This document shows positions 49,548-59,641 of a DNA stretch of 64,000 nucleotides, piece after piece (position 1 is the first letter of the stretch; the number at the start of each line of letters is the position of its first letter). Location of the stretch: assembly GCF_014764715.1 (NCBI RefSeq), contig NZ_JACXXE010000010.1, positions 1 to 64,000 of the forward strand, read 5' to 3'. The translations under genes and the position numbers were made by a program. Source of the DNA: Bacillus crepusculi. Its GTDB lineage: Bacteria > Bacillota > Bacilli > Bacillales > Bacillaceae. Below the pieces are notes generated by a model. It did no database searches and had not been told where the DNA came from. It worked only from the letters and a program-made list of their open reading frames with translations.

Positions 49548-50837
49548 ATGTCTTCAGTAGTCGTAGTAGGTACGCAGTGGGGTGACGAAGGAAAAGGGAA
49601 AATTACCGATTTCCTTTCAGAAAATGCAGAGGTGATTGCCCGTTATCAAGGGGGAAACAATGCAGGTCACACGATCAAATTTGATGGAGTGACTTACAAG
49701 CTACACCTCATTCCGTCCGGTATTTTTTATAAAGAGAAAACTTGTGTCATCGGTAATGGAATGGTGGTTGATCCTAAAGCGTTGGTCACTGAGCTTGCGT
49801 ATCTTCACGAACGGAATGTGAGTACAGAGAACCTCAGAATCAGCAATAGAGCCCATGTGATTCTGCCTTACCATTTAAAATTGGATGAGGTAGAAGAAGA
49901 ACGGAAAGGGGCTAATAAGATCGGTACGACGAAAAAAGGAATCGGACCAGCTTATATGGACAAAGCAGCTCGCGTCGGAATCCGTGTCGCAGATCTATTA
50001 GATCGTGAAGTATTTGAAGAGAAGCTTGCACGTAATCTAGAAGAGAAAAATCGTCTTTTAGAGAAAATGTACGACACAGAAGGCTTCAAAATTGAAGATA
50101 TTTTAGACGAGTATTATGAATATGGTCAGCAAGTAAAAAAATATGTCGTGGACACATCTGTTGTATTGAACGATGCTCTAGATGAAGGCCGCCGTGTTCT
50201 ATTTGAAGGAGCTCAGGGCGTGATGCTTGATATCGATCAAGGGACATACCCATTTGTAACGTCATCTAATCCAGTGGCTGGAGGCGTGACGATTGGTTCG
50301 GGTGTAGGACCAACAAAAATTCAACATGTGGTTGGCGTGTCAAAAGCGTACACAACACGTGTTGGAGATGGCCCATTCCCGACTGAACTCCATGATGAAA
50401 TTGGCGATCAAATCCGTGAAGTTGGCCGTGAATACGGTACGACAACTGGGCGCCCGCGCCGTGTTGGCTGGTTTGACAGTGTCGTTGTCCGTCATGCCCG
50501 CCGTGTGAGCGGGATTACAGATTTATCTCTTAACTCAATCGATGTACTGACAGGGATTGAGACATTGAAAATCTGTGTCGCTTATAAATTGAACGGAGAA
50601 ATCACAGAGGAATTCCCAGCAAGCCTAAAAGAATTAGCGAAATGTGAGCCTGTCTACGAAGAAATGCCAGGTTGGACAGAGGATATTACAGGCGTGAAGA
50701 ATTTAAGTGAACTGCCTGCAAATGCCCGTCATTACTTAGAGCGTATTTCACAATTAACAGGTATTCCACTGTCTATCTTCTCAGTCGGACCAGACCGTTC
50801 ACAAACGAACATTGTCCGCAGCGTGTACCGTCCATAA
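49548..50837 (+). CDS. purA: Adenylosuccinate synthetase
   Basis: First committed step from IMP to AMP: GTP-dependent joining of IMP and aspartate. 429 residues from the ATG at 49548 (GGAGGTG 6 bases before). P-loop [16 protein letters not shown] with the catalytic Asp, [10 protein letters not shown] with catalytic His, and the [14 protein letters not shown] switch near 295-310. Controlled by PurR through the upstream boxes. Confidence 0.97.
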   Translation: MSSVVVVGTQWGDEGKGKITDFLSENAEVIARYQGGNNAGHTIKFDGVTYKLHLIPSGIFYKEKTCVIGNGMVVDPKALVTELAYLHERNVSTENLRISNRAHVILPYHLKLDEVEEERKGANKIGTTKKGIGPAYMDKAARVGIRVADLLDREVFEEKLARNLEEKNRLLEKMYDTEGFKIEDILDEYYEYGQQVKKYVVDTSVVLNDALDEGRRVLFEGAQGVMLDIDQGTYPFVTSSNPVAGGVTIGSGVGPTKIQHVVGVSKAYTTRVGDGPFPTELHDEIGDQIREVGREYGTTTGRPRRVGWFDSVVVRHARRVSGITDLSLNSIDVLTGIETLKICVAYKLNGEITEEFPASLKELAKCEPVYEEMPGWTEDITGVKNLSELPANARHYLERISQLTGIPLSIFSVGPDRSQTNIVRSVYRP

Positions 50838-50850
50838 GCATAAACTGATC

Positions 50851-50892
50851 AAACACCGGTAAAATGACACATTTTACTGGTGTTTTTTTTGT
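50851..50892 (+). terminator. purA terminator
   Basis: AAACACCGGTAAAATG / CATTTTACTGGTGTTT followed by TTTTT. Confidence 0.85.
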
Positions 50893-50974
50893 TTAAATAT
50901 TCCTTAATTTCACCAGAACGGACTTCCCGGCATTACCAAAATATGATAACTGTATAAAGGGAAGGAGCGTTCAA

Positions 50975-52108
50975 GTGAAAGATAGAATACGATTATTAGA
51001 TATTTTACGAGGCTTTGCCATATTAGGCACATTGGGAACGAACGTCTGGTTTTTTGCATACGCAGGGGATACTTTTGCGACAGATCAGATTGCGGATGAA
51101 TATGAAAATGGCAGTTTTCTTGAAAGCCTTGTTTCCATGTTCGTTTATGGAAAAATGCTCTCGCTGCTCACGATCATGTTTGGTGTGGGGCTAGAGCTGA
51201 AATATCAGCAGGCGAAAAGAAGAAACACACCTTGGCCGGGTACCTATTTATGGATTCTTTTATTTTTATTTATTGAAGGTTTTGTCCATTTTGCGCTTGT
51301 GATGGAATATGATGTACTCATGAGTTACGCCGTCACAGGTCTCCTTGTGGCTTTTATTGTACGTGGAGGGAGTCGGCGCATCAAAAAAGGCATGCTTGTC
51401 TCTGGTGCCATTCATTTGTTAGTGATGGCTTTTCTGGTTGTATTTTCTTTCTCTGAAATGGAAACTGAATCCTATGACCAGAGCAGTGAACCAGCGTACG
51501 AAGAACAGCTGCCGGAGACATGGATATCTCAAGTTCAAGACCGATTACAGCACTTTTTCATGTACCGAGAAGAAGCGATCTTTATCATTCCGATGAATAC
51601 ATTTTTATTTTTATTAGGCGTGCGAATGATGAGAGCCGGTGTATTTTATGCAAATGAACGTGGGCGATCTCTGCGGAAAACATTATTCCGAATCGGTTTG
51701 TGGGTTGGTCTGCCGCTGAATGCACTCGTCTTCGTTCCAAATGAAATAGTGGAATTCGTGGTGCGCTATTTGTTTTCACCATTCCTCTCTATCTTCTATA
51801 TAGCTGTCATGGCAAAGCTTTTGGCGCGTACGGAATCATGGTTCATGTGGACTTGGTTTGAATATGTAGGGAAAATGGCGCTCAGCTGCTATATCCTGCA
51901 AAATGTCATCTGCTCCATTCTTTTTTACAGCTGGGGGTTGGGTCTTGGTGGTCAAATCAACGCACCCCTCATCGTCTTGGCATGGCTACTGATTTCACTT
52001 CTGCAAATCGCCATATCAGCATGTTGTCTAAAGGTTTGGAGAATTGGTCCGATGGAATATATTCGTTCGCGGGCACTTCACCGAGTGACGATGAAGAAAG
52101 CATCGTAA
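50975..52108 (+). CDS. DUF418 membrane protein
   Basis: 377 residues, eight to ten hydrophobic segments. The N-terminal RIRLLDILRGFAILGTLGTN and C-terminal FEYVGKMALSCYILQNVICS are DUF418 signatures (acyltransferase-3-like membrane fold). Function unknown; relatives include YeiB and YxaH. GTG start with GGAGCG upstream. Followed after 15 bases by a small membrane protein gene. Confidence 0.82.
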   Translation: MKDRIRLLDILRGFAILGTLGTNVWFFAYAGDTFATDQIADEYENGSFLESLVSMFVYGKMLSLLTIMFGVGLELKYQQAKRRNTPWPGTYLWILLFLFIEGFVHFALVMEYDVLMSYAVTGLLVAFIVRGGSRRIKKGMLVSGAIHLLVMAFLVVFSFSEMETESYDQSSEPAYEEQLPETWISQVQDRLQHFFMYREEAIFIIPMNTFLFLLGVRMMRAGVFYANERGRSLRKTLFRIGLWVGLPLNALVFVPNEIVEFVVRYLFSPFLSIFYIAVMAKLLARTESWFMWTWFEYVGKMALSCYILQNVICSILFYSWGLGLGGQINAPLIVLAWLLISLLQIAISACCLKVWRIGPMEYIRSRALHRVTMKKAS

Positions 52109-52123
52109 AGGGGAATAGATACA

Positions 52124-52333
52124 ATGTTTTTTAAAAAAATGGCGAAAAAAGAACAAGCGAATGCACATAAAGCTGCAGTACCAGCGTTTGTCTTTTATGT
52201 TCTGGCATTAGGGGGACATGCGCTGTACTCGTATTTCGAAGGAGACAGACGACCCGTCACCTTTGTCATTTTAATGGCTGGACTTCTTGTTTTTTTCGTC
52301 GCAGATTGGCTATATAATAAAAGGCATTCATAA
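52124..52333 (+). CDS. Small two-helix membrane protein
   Basis: 69 residues: basic N-terminus MFFKKMAKKEQANAHK, one helix (VPAFVFYVLALGGHALYSYF), loop, and a second helix (VTFVILMAGLLVFFVADWLY). No known family. Short distance to the DUF418 gene suggests one transcript. Confidence 0.65.
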   Translation: MFFKKMAKKEQANAHKAAVPAFVFYVLALGGHALYSYFEGDRRPVTFVILMAGLLVFFVADWLYNKRHS

Positions 52334-52334
52334 A

Positions 52335-52365
52335 AGAAGCCCTCATGACGAGGGTTTCTTTTTTA
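52335..52365. terminator. Bidirectional terminator
   Basis: AGAAGCCCTC / GAGGGTTTCT around ATGAC followed by TTTT; serves the small membrane protein gene and the convergent peroxiredoxin gene. Confidence 0.8.
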
Positions 52366-52887
52366 TTTCACGCTTTTATATTGGCCTTTTAAGTTTTTGC
52401 GGATGTACTGGATGATTTTGCGCAGTTCGTTGGCATGCGGTCTGCCAAATGGGCTTGTTTGTCTTTGCTGATAGAGGACTTGTCCTTTTTCATTTAATAA
52501 GAAATAGGCGGGTTCTCCGTGTACCCCGTGATCTTCATATGGGGCATCTTCCCCGTGATAGAACACTTCATATGCTTTTAATGATGTGAGGTCTTGGTCA
52601 GACATGATGGGGAAAGAAAGTCCCTCTTTATCAGCAAATTCCTTCAAGTCATCAGGGTTATCCGTTGAAATGGCCATTAAGTGAATATCCTTGTCTTGAA
52701 AGTAAGCTTGCTGCTGTTCGAGCTCTTTTAATTCTTCTACGCATACTGGGCACCATGAGCCTCTAAAGAAAATGATGAGATGCCAGCTTTGATGCTCCTC
52801 TAAATGTTTATGAAAATCAATATGTTCGCCCTGAACGGTTGGAAGTGAAAAGTTGGGCATTTTATCTCCTAATTTGAATGAACTCAT
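52363..52887 (-). CDS. Peroxiredoxin-like protein (AhpC/TSA family)
   Basis: 174 residues from the ATG at 52887 (AAGGAGG 7 bases ahead). Thioredoxin fold with FFRGSWCPVCVEELKEL; the CxxC-like WCPVC combines a peroxidatic Cys with a second Cys three residues later. HGVHGEPAYFLLNEKGQVLYQ follows. Could reduce peroxides or act as a thiol oxidoreductase; the reductant is unknown. Confidence 0.85.
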   Translation of the reverse strand: MSSFKLGDKMPNFSLPTVQGEHIDFHKHLEEHQSWHLIIFFRGSWCPVCVEELKELEQQQAYFQDKDIHLMAISTDNPDDLKEFADKEGLSFPIMSDQDLTSLKAYEVFYHGEDAPYEDHGVHGEPAYFLLNEKGQVLYQQRQTSPFGRPHANELRKIIQYIRKNLKGQYKSVK

Positions 52888-53227
52888 ACTGCTTCCTCCT
52901 TTTTCAATCACCATGTTACTTATTTCATGTATAACCATTTTCGAGCGGATTAAAACGTTTCTATGTGTTTGAATAGGCAGTGACTAAAAAAAAGGTCGAA
53001 ATTGAAGGCGGTTGCAGAAATGGGCGGTTTGACAGAAGATATCAAATCCGACACTTTTTTTAAAAAAATGTCGAAAAACGTATTGCCATATGTAATTACT
53101 CTATGATATTATAAATCTCGTTGTTGCAAAGGTCTCTGAAACTTGTTAGGATGCGATATTCCAGCTTTTTTGAAAGCGATTGGTTTGACGTCATACAGCT
53201 TCTTCAGATTCACTTTTCACAAACCAA
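52888..53227. other. Intergenic region upstream of the tRNA cluster
   Basis: About 340 bases without a gene. A possible tRNA promoter has TTGCCA (about 53083-53088) and TATTAT about 18 bases on. A perfect 0A-like TGTCGAA occurs near 53068. Nothing else recognised. Confidence 0.5.
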
Positions 53228-53303
53228 GAGCCATTAGCTCAGTTGGTAGAGCATCTGACTTTTAATCAGAGGGTCGAAGGTTCGAGTCCTTCATGGCTCA
53301 CCA
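53228..53303 (+). tRNA. tRNA-Lys (anticodon TTT)
   Basis: Full cloverleaf: acceptor GAGCCAT / ATGGCTC, D arm AGCTCAGTTGGTAGAGC, anticodon stem CTGAC TTTTAAT(loop region) with TTT, T arm GGTTCGAGTCC, encoded CCA. First of four tRNAs. Confidence 0.96.
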
Positions 53304-53309
53304 TGTATT

Positions 53310-53381
53310 GGCCCGTTGGTCAAGCGGTTAAGACACCGCCCTTTCACGGCGGTAACACGGGTTCGAATCCCGTACGGGTCA
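53310..53381 (+). tRNA. tRNA-Glu (anticodon TTC)
   Basis: Acceptor GGCCCGT / ACGGGTC, anticodon stem CCGCC/GGCGG with loop CTTTCAC (TTC), T arm GGGTTCGAATCCC. CCA is not encoded. Confidence 0.96.
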
Positions 53382-53462
53382 TTGATTTACTTTAGCGTTA
53401 AGCTAATTTTTCCTCACTTGCTTGAAGGAGCACCACGATTGCTTTTTCGGGCAAGTTACTGA

Positions 53463-53539
53463 GGTCCGGTAGTTCAGTTGGTTAGAATGCCTGCCTGTCA
53501 CGCAGGAGGTCGCGGGTTCGAGTCCCGTCCGGACCGCCA
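53463..53539 (+). tRNA. tRNA-Asp (anticodon GTC)
   Basis: Acceptor GGTCCGG / CCGGACC, anticodon stem CCTGC/GCAGG with loop CTGTCAC (GTC), encoded CCA. Confidence 0.96.
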
Positions 53540-53566
53540 TTTATACATATTCATCTTTTTGATGAT

Positions 53567-53639
<73 letters not shown>

Positions 53640-53643
53640 CTTC

Positions 53644-53674
53644 CAAACGCATCTGCAATCGCAGGTGCGTTTTT
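53644..53674 (+). terminator. tRNA-cluster terminator
   Basis: AACGCATCTGC / GCAGGTGCGTT with loop AATC and then TTT. The T arm-rich cluster ends here. A second GC-rich hairpin of unclear role lies at about 53698-53730. Confidence 0.85.
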
Positions 53675-53985
53675 ATTATGAAAAGAAGGCATAAAAAGGG
53701 AGAAGCCGGACCTAGGTAGGGCCCGGCTCCATAAGAAGAAGACGTTACATATATATAGACGGCTGGTGATTGGAAAAGTTTCAATAAAAAAGGAAAAAGT
53801 CATCAATTTTTTGGGCAGTGTCCTTCCTATCCAACGTTTACTAGAAAAGAAAGCCGTTATTATTTTTATCTTTGCCCCGTAAAACGTTATAATAGACAGT
53901 GAGCTTTTTTTCGTAAATGAAAAAGGCGTAATGAGAGATGCAAAATGGAATGACATAGATGCTAAAAATGCAGGAGGAAATCATA
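53675..53985 (+). promoter_or_regulatory. walR upstream region with promoter
   Basis: About 310 bases without a gene. TATAAT at 53888-53893 with a weak -35 (TTTATC, 53865-53870) is the best walR promoter. A GC-rich hairpin (GCCGG / CCGGC, about 53703-53727) lies upstream of it, with no T run, so it is not a typical terminator. Confidence 0.5.
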
Positions 53986-54693
53986 ATGGAAAAAAAGATT
54001 CTTGTCGTAGATGATGAAAAACCGATTGCTGATATATTGGAATTTAACTTAAGAAAAGAGGGCTATGAGGTTCATTGTGCATATGACGGAAATGAAGCCC
54101 TTGAAATGGTAGAAGAAATTAAGCCGGACATCATCTTACTCGACATTATGCTGCCGAACAAAGATGGCGTTGAGGTATGCCGTGAAGTGAGAAAGAAATA
54201 TGACATGCCGATTATCATGCTGACAGCAAAGGACTCTGAAATTGATAAAGTCATCGGTCTTGAGCTTGGCGCGGATGATTATGTGACAAAGCCTTTCAGC
54301 ACGCGCGAGCTGCTTGCACGTGTGAAAGCGAATTTGAGAAGACAGATTGCTGCTCCGCAATCAGAGGAAGAGTCTGAATCAAACGATATCGAGATTGGCT
54401 CACTTGTTATCTACCCAGATGCGTATGTCGTGTCTAAGCGTGACGAAACGATTGAGTTAACGCATCGTGAATTCGAATTGCTGCATTACTTAGCGAAGCA
54501 TATCGGACAAGTGATGACACGTGAGCACTTATTGCAAACGGTATGGGGCTACGATTACTTCGGAGATGTCCGCACAGTAGACGTTACAGTCCGCCGTCTT
54601 CGTGAGAAAATTGAAGACAACCCTAGCCACCCGAGCTGGATCGTGACAAGACGAGGCGTCGGCTACTATTTAAGAAACCCAGAGCAGGACTAA
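53986..54693 (+). CDS. walR: Essential response regulator WalR (YycF)
   Basis: OmpR-family regulator controlling autolysins and wall metabolism. 235 residues from the ATG at 53986 with AGGAGG upstream; an in-frame ATG at 53959 is rejected. Receiver domain: acidic DD at 9-10, phosphoacceptor Asp53 ([10 protein letters not shown]), Thr in MLTAKDSE, Lys in VTKPFS. C-terminal winged helix with [16 protein letters not shown]. First gene of walRKHIJ-htrC. Confidence 0.98.
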   Translation: MEKKILVVDDEKPIADILEFNLRKEGYEVHCAYDGNEALEMVEEIKPDIILLDIMLPNKDGVEVCREVRKKYDMPIIMLTAKDSEIDKVIGLELGADDYVTKPFSTRELLARVKANLRRQIAAPQSEEESESNDIEIGSLVIYPDAYVVSKRDETIELTHREFELLHYLAKHIGQVMTREHLLQTVWGYDYFGDVRTVDVTVRRLREKIEDNPSHPSWIVTRRGVGYYLRNPEQD

Positions 54694-54700
54694 GATTCTT

Positions 54701-56539
54701 ATGAGTAAAGTAGGTTTTTTTCGCTCGATTCACTTCAAATTGACCTTAATCTATGTGCTGCTGATCATTGTCGCCATGCAGATCATTGGCGTGTACTTTG
54801 TGAAGCAGCTAGAGCAGTCCTTAATTAATTCATATGATAATTCCTTGAATCAGCGAATCTACTCGTTATCGTATTACCTAGAACAAGATTCATCGAAAAG
54901 CAAGGCAGAATTAAAAGAGGATGCTCAAAAGATATTAAACGATTTTAACAACAAAGATGAATCAAATGAAATTTCTGAAGTCAGCTATATTGACGAAAGC
55001 AGAGAGGTCATTGCCTCTGTGAACAATGGCAGTCAAGAGATTGCCGGCAAGAAAATCACAGATCAAATCATTAGCCGTATTTTCGCGGTGGGCAAAGACT
55101 ATGAGAAAAAGTTCTATGACCCTGAATCGAATAAACGGGTGCGTATTTCAGCGACAGCCGTGAAGAATGAGAACCAAGAGACCGTTGGTGTGATTTATGT
55201 TGTCTCCTCTATGGAAAGTGTGTTTAACCAAATGCGAACCATCAACACCATTTTAGCCACTGGTACACTGATCGCACTTGGGACGACTGCTCTACTTGGT
55301 ATCTTCATCTTTAGAACGATTACACATCCGATTTCGGATATGAGAAAGCAAGCGATCGAGCTCGCCAAAGGGAACTTTTCCAGAAAGGTCCGAAAGTACG
55401 GACACGATGAGATCGGTCAGCTTGCGACGACCTTTAACCATCTGACGAGAGAGCTGGAGGAGGCTCAGCTGATGACAGAGGGTGAGCGGAAAAAGCTTTC
55501 TTCTGTCATTGCCTATATGACAGATGGTGTCATTGCAACGAATCAAAACGGTGCCATTATTCTATTAAACAGCCCGGCATTAGAGCTGTTAAATGTTTCA
55601 CGTGAAACAGCATTAGAGATGCCGATTACATCGTTACTTGGCCTAGAGGAAACCCATACATTTGAAGATTTAGTTGAAAATCAAGACTCCATGCTGATAG
55701 AAATTGAACGCGAAGATCAGCTGTCTGTTTTGCGCGTAAATTTCTCAGTCATTCAAAAAGAGCATGGGAAGATTGATGGTTTAATTGCGGTTATTTATGA
55801 CGTCACAGAGCAGGAGAAAATTGATGCTGAACGCCGTGAATTCGTAGCGAACGTATCGCATGAGCTACGTACACCGCTGACGACGATGCGAAGCTATCTT
55901 GAGGCACTAGCTGAAGGTGCAATTGGCGATAAGGAGCTTGCGCCAAGGTTCCTCAGTGTTACGCAAAATGAAACAGAGCGTATGATCAGGCTTGTCAACG
56001 ACCTGCTCCAGCTGTCCAAATTCGACAGCAAGGACTATCAATTCAACCGTGAGTGGACGAACTTTATCAGGTTTATCTCGCTCGTCATTGATCGTTTTGA
56101 AATGACGAAGGAGCAGCATGTCGATTTTATCCGCAATCTGCCGCAGCGTGAAATATATGTGGAAATTGATCAGGATAAAATCACACAGGTGCTCGATAAC
56201 ATCATTTCCAATGCCATGAAATATTCTCCAGAGGGTGGACATATCACGTTTACAGTCGATCTGGATGAGGATGAAGGGCTTGTGTTATTCAGCGTCAAAG
56301 ATGAAGGAATCGGTATTCCGAAGAAGGATATGGATAAAATCTTTGAACGTTTTTATCGAGTAGATAAAGCAAGAACAAGAAAGCTTGGCGGTACCGGCCT
56401 AGGTCTTGCGATTGCAAAAGAAATGGTACAGGCTCATGGCGGAGATATTTGGGCTGACAGCATCGAAGGAAAAGGAACAACGGTAACCTTTACCCTTCCG
56501 TACAATGAAGAACAAGAGGATGATTGGGATGAAGCGTGA
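54701..56539 (+). CDS. walK: Essential sensor histidine kinase WalK (YycG)
   Basis: 612 residues: TM1 (about 12-32), extracytoplasmic PAS-like domain (33-183), TM2 (about 184-204), HAMP (205-258), cytoplasmic PAS (about 265-370), HisKA with phosphoacceptor His in FVANVSHELRTPLTTM, and HATPase with N (NAMKYS), G1 (DEGIGIP) and G2 (GGTGLGLAIA) boxes. Localises to the septum in Bacillus. A parS site sits in the coding region at 55594. Follows walR by 7 bases. Confidence 0.97.
   Translation: MSKVGFFRSIHFKLTLIYVLLIIVAMQIIGVYFVKQLEQSLINSYDNSLNQRIYSLSYYLEQDSSKSKAELKEDAQKILNDFNNKDESNEISEVSYIDESREVIASVNNGSQEIAGKKITDQIISRIFAVGKDYEKKFYDPESNKRVRISATAVKNENQETVGVIYVVSSMESVFNQMRTINTILATGTLIALGTTALLGIFIFRTITHPISDMRKQAIELAKGNFSRKVRKYGHDEIGQLATTFNHLTRELEEAQLMTEGERKKLSSVIAYMTDGVIATNQNGAIILLNSPALELLNVSRETALEMPITSLLGLEETHTFEDLVENQDSMLIEIEREDQLSVLRVNFSVIQKEHGKIDGLIAVIYDVTEQEKIDAERREFVANVSHELRTPLTTMRSYLEALAEGAIGDKELAPRFLSVTQNETERMIRLVNDLLQLSKFDSKDYQFNREWTNFIRFISLVIDRFEMTKEQHVDFIRNLPQREIYVEIDQDKITQVLDNIISNAMKYSPEGGHITFTVDLDEDEGLVLFSVKDEGIGIPKKDMDKIFERFYRVDKARTRKLGGTGLGLAIAKEMVQAHGGDIWADSIEGKGTTVTFTLPYNEEQEDDWDEA
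55594..55609. other. parS: Perfect parS site inside walK
   Basis: TGTTTCACGTGAAACA, the full 16-bp palindrome. A parS within walK (yycG) is also known in B. subtilis. Confidence 0.95.
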
Positions 56540-57908
56540 GACCTTTAAAACCATAATATTGACAATCCTAATTGCGATCAGTCTTGTGTTTACGTGGAAT
56601 ATTTGGATGTTCCAGCCCGTCATGCAGGATCAGGCAGATGCCGGCACAACGGTCGTGGAAACGAAGAAGATCTCAAGCGATGAGCCCCGAAGTCTCATTG
56701 ATGTCGTCAAGCCGCGGGAGATGTTCATCCATTCAAATGGGGAGCATTTTAAAGTGGATCAAAAGGAACTCTTTCAAAACTTTTGGAATGATGTGAGCCT
56801 TTGGGATGTCAAAGAGATGAAGGATGTGTCGGATCAATATTCCGAGCAGAGGTTTAAAAATTTCTTCTATGGACGCGGGGGACAAGGGAAGACATTGGAT
56901 CTTGTGTTCAATGACCCGATTCCAATTGATATTTTCCAGGCGCTGTTTAAATGGCCGAACAAATCCATTGAGTACAACTCGTTTGACCGGATGATTGTGC
57001 CGTTTGCCCAGCAGGATAAGGCCAATAAGAAAGTCTATTTGGTCTCATACAGCAAGGAAACGGTGCTTGAGCTGACAATTGAGTCCGCCAACTATCGTAA
57101 TCTGATGGACAGTATCGCAGCCGCTCAAGACGAGATGCCGCGCTATGATCTCTATACATTCTCTGCGAATTCTAAAAGAGATTTCCTCCTGCCGAGAAAG
57201 CAAAAGCAGCTTGAATCGAAAATGTTCTTTATCGAAACGATTAAGACAAGTAAGTTCAAGGACGCTTTGTTTACCGACCCAAGTCTTGTCGGGGAAGAGT
57301 CTAATTTAAACCGGACGGTGTATACAGATGGGACAAGTCGTCTTGAAGCCAATCAAAAAGACCACCGCATCCAATATCAGCATCGCAATATCAATTCCAG
57401 TACCGTCTTCCAAACGGGGGATTTGATCAAGCGAAGCGTGAAGTATTTTAACGATACGGGTAGCTTTACCGATGACTATCAATACTTTGGCATCAACAGC
57501 AACCAGCAGCTGTCCTTTAATATGTTTATGGATGGTCTGCCGATTGTCAACAGCACAAAGCATCCATTCGGTATGACCTCTCTTGAAGTACAATGGGCGA
57601 ATGATGACATCTTGAGTTACAAGCGTCCAAACTACATTCTCGGCAACAAAGCGAGTCAGAGTGAACAGGTCAAGCTGATGAATGGAACAGAGCTGAAGGA
57701 CTTGATCATGAAACAGACGAAATATGATGACCTTGAGAAAATTGAACAGATTTTCCCTGCCTATCAAGCGACGTCAACGGCATCAGATCAGGATCAAGCG
57801 ATGTTTGTCTGGCTGGAGCCAGTCTGGTGCATGAAATATAACGGCAAAACCGTGATTCTATCGAATGATCTGCTGACAGAGGGGAGCGAGAATCATGGAG
57901 TGGAATAA
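56529..57908 (+). CDS. walH: WalRK regulator WalH (YycH)
   Basis: 459 residues: one N-terminal membrane helix (about 8-26, IILTILIAISLVFTWNIW) and a large extracytoplasmic part. In B. subtilis WalH and WalI form a membrane complex that restrains WalK. The ATG at 56529 overlaps walK by 11 bases; the frame open to 56505 inside walK is not used. GAGGATG lies upstream. Confidence 0.93.
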   Translation: MKRETFKTIILTILIAISLVFTWNIWMFQPVMQDQADAGTTVVETKKISSDEPRSLIDVVKPREMFIHSNGEHFKVDQKELFQNFWNDVSLWDVKEMKDVSDQYSEQRFKNFFYGRGGQGKTLDLVFNDPIPIDIFQALFKWPNKSIEYNSFDRMIVPFAQQDKANKKVYLVSYSKETVLELTIESANYRNLMDSIAAAQDEMPRYDLYTFSANSKRDFLLPRKQKQLESKMFFIETIKTSKFKDALFTDPSLVGEESNLNRTVYTDGTSRLEANQKDHRIQYQHRNINSSTVFQTGDLIKRSVKYFNDTGSFTDDYQYFGINSNQQLSFNMFMDGLPIVNSTKHPFGMTSLEVQWANDDILSYKRPNYILGNKASQSEQVKLMNGTELKDLIMKQTKYDDLEKIEQIFPAYQATSTASDQDQAMFVWLEPVWCMKYNGKTVILSNDLLTEGSENHGVE

Positions 57909-58758
57909 GACCAAAACGATCTTTATCCTAGCCTTTCTCGTTCTCGATATTTTTCTAGGCTTTCAATATTTTGAAAAACGATCGACTGATCATTTTGCGA
58001 TTATCGAGAAGACGGACACGCTGGAAGAAATGAAGGCAGACGGGATCAAATATGGCAATCTATCAGATGAAGCGAAGATTGGATACCGCATCACAGCTGA
58101 AAAAAAGCAATATACGAAAAAGGATGTCGACGGATTAGCTGATCAAAAGGCGAAAAGCACATTCCCGAAATCAGATAAAGATGATCCTGTCACGTTGCTT
58201 GAAATGACCTTCAATAAACCAGTCGCCTTGCCAAAAAAGGATATGAAAACAGCAGCGACGAATCTGGTGAACCAGCGTTTGCTGGATGGGAAGAATTATA
58301 AGCTGTGGAATATTGATGAAGATACAGGTGAAATCGTCTTTTTCCAAACGTATAAAGGGAAATACATTTTCCAAGAAGGCCTTGATGACACGGAAACCAT
58401 CGGGAAAATCACCTTAGATGTAAACGATCGAAACGAGGTCGTGTCGTATCAGCAGTCGATGGTGACCTCGATTAACGAAGTGAGAAAAGAAACCCTTGTC
58501 CCAGCGCTTGAAACCGTGAAGGACTTATATACGCAAAACATGCTGAGCCAGAATACGACCGTGAAAAAGGTGGAACTTGGCTACTATACGCAATACCCGG
58601 GTGCAAGCACGCAAGTTATGGTTCCTGTATGGCGAGTGGAGCTTGAAGGTGTAGCAACTGGTTCAAAGAAAAAGACAGAGGAAGAATATTTGATCAATGC
58701 CATTGATGGCTCAACACTTGATCATATAGAGAAAGATGACAAATCTTCAATGGAGTGA
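57895..58758 (+). CDS. walI: WalRK regulator WalI (YycI)
   Basis: 287 residues: short cytoplasmic start MEWNKTK, one membrane helix (about 8-24, IFILAFLVLDIFLGFQYF) and an extracytoplasmic domain with the YycI-type repeated folds. Overlaps the end of walH by 14 bases, indicating coupled translation. Works with WalH on WalK. Confidence 0.93.
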   Translation: MEWNKTKTIFILAFLVLDIFLGFQYFEKRSTDHFAIIEKTDTLEEMKADGIKYGNLSDEAKIGYRITAEKKQYTKKDVDGLADQKAKSTFPKSDKDDPVTLLEMTFNKPVALPKKDMKTAATNLVNQRLLDGKNYKLWNIDEDTGEIVFFQTYKGKYIFQEGLDDTETIGKITLDVNDRNEVVSYQQSMVTSINEVRKETLVPALETVKDLYTQNMLSQNTTVKKVELGYYTQYPGASTQVMVPVWRVELEGVATGSKKKTEEEYLINAIDGSTLDHIEKDDKSSME

Positions 58759-58764
58759 GAGAAC

Positions 58765-59559
58765 ATGAGCTTGCAGTTCAGTGTACTAGCGAGCGGAAGT
58801 ACGGGGAACGCTTTTTATTTAGAAACAGACGAGCATGCCTTTTTGGTGGATGCTGGTTTAAGCGGCAAACAGATGGTCGAGCTACTTGGTCAAATCGACC
58901 GCAAGCCAGAAGACTTGGACGGCATTTTTGTGACACACGAGCACTCAGATCATATTAAAGGGCTTGGTGTCATGGCAAGAAAGTACAAGCTTCCTGTCTA
59001 TGCAAATGCGAAAACGTGGAAGGCGATGGAGTCTCATATCGGGAAAATTGAGACAGACCAAAAATTCCACTTTGATATGGAAACCGTTCAATCCTTCGGC
59101 GGTCTCGATGTCGAGTCCTTTGGCGTCTCACATGATGCGGCAGAGCCTATGTTTTACGTGTTCCATTATGAAGGGCGCAAACTTGCTCTCATGACGGATA
59201 CAGGCTATGTAAGTGATCGGATGAAAGGGATTATTAAGTCAGCCAATACATTTGTATTTGAGAGCAATCATGATGTCGGCATGCTGCAAATGGGAAGATA
59301 CCCTTGGAGCATTAAGCGCAGAATCCTAAGCGATGTTGGACATGTATCGAATGAAGATGCCGCTCTTGCGATGACAGATGTGATTGGGGATGCCACCTCA
59401 CGCATTTACTTGGCTCACCTGAGTCAAGACAACAACATGAAAGATTTAGCCCGTATGGCGGTCCAGCAGACGCTAGAAATGAAGGGCTATGTTGTGGGGG
59501 ACGGCTTTGATTTATATGATACGGACCCGAAAAAGGCAACCCCGCTTTGCGCCGTATGA
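58765..59559 (+). CDS. walJ: Metallo-beta-lactamase-fold exonuclease WalJ (YycJ)
   Basis: 264 residues. MBL metal motif [11 protein letters not shown] (about 58-68), further ligands in SHDAAEPM and LAHLSQDN near the C-terminus, and [11 protein letters not shown] at the start. B. subtilis YycJ is a 5'-3' DNA exonuclease linked to mismatch repair; the link to WalRK is mainly genetic location. AGTGAGAG precedes the ATG, 6 bases after walI. Confidence 0.94.
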   Translation: MSLQFSVLASGSTGNAFYLETDEHAFLVDAGLSGKQMVELLGQIDRKPEDLDGIFVTHEHSDHIKGLGVMARKYKLPVYANAKTWKAMESHIGKIETDQKFHFDMETVQSFGGLDVESFGVSHDAAEPMFYVFHYEGRKLALMTDTGYVSDRMKGIIKSANTFVFESNHDVGMLQMGRYPWSIKRRILSDVGHVSNEDAALAMTDVIGDATSRIYLAHLSQDNNMKDLARMAVQQTLEMKGYVVGDGFDLYDTDPKKATPLCAV

Positions 59560-59641
59560 TTTTTACAATTGTATGATTAAGATAAGAGCTTCTTACCAAC
59601 ACTATATACATCATCTATTCACTGAAAGGAAGGAAAACATA

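Noticed and set aside
59489-59641. N-terminal extension of htrC
   Set aside because: It would overlap walJ; the GTG at 59642 has a good ribosome binding site and fits the family.
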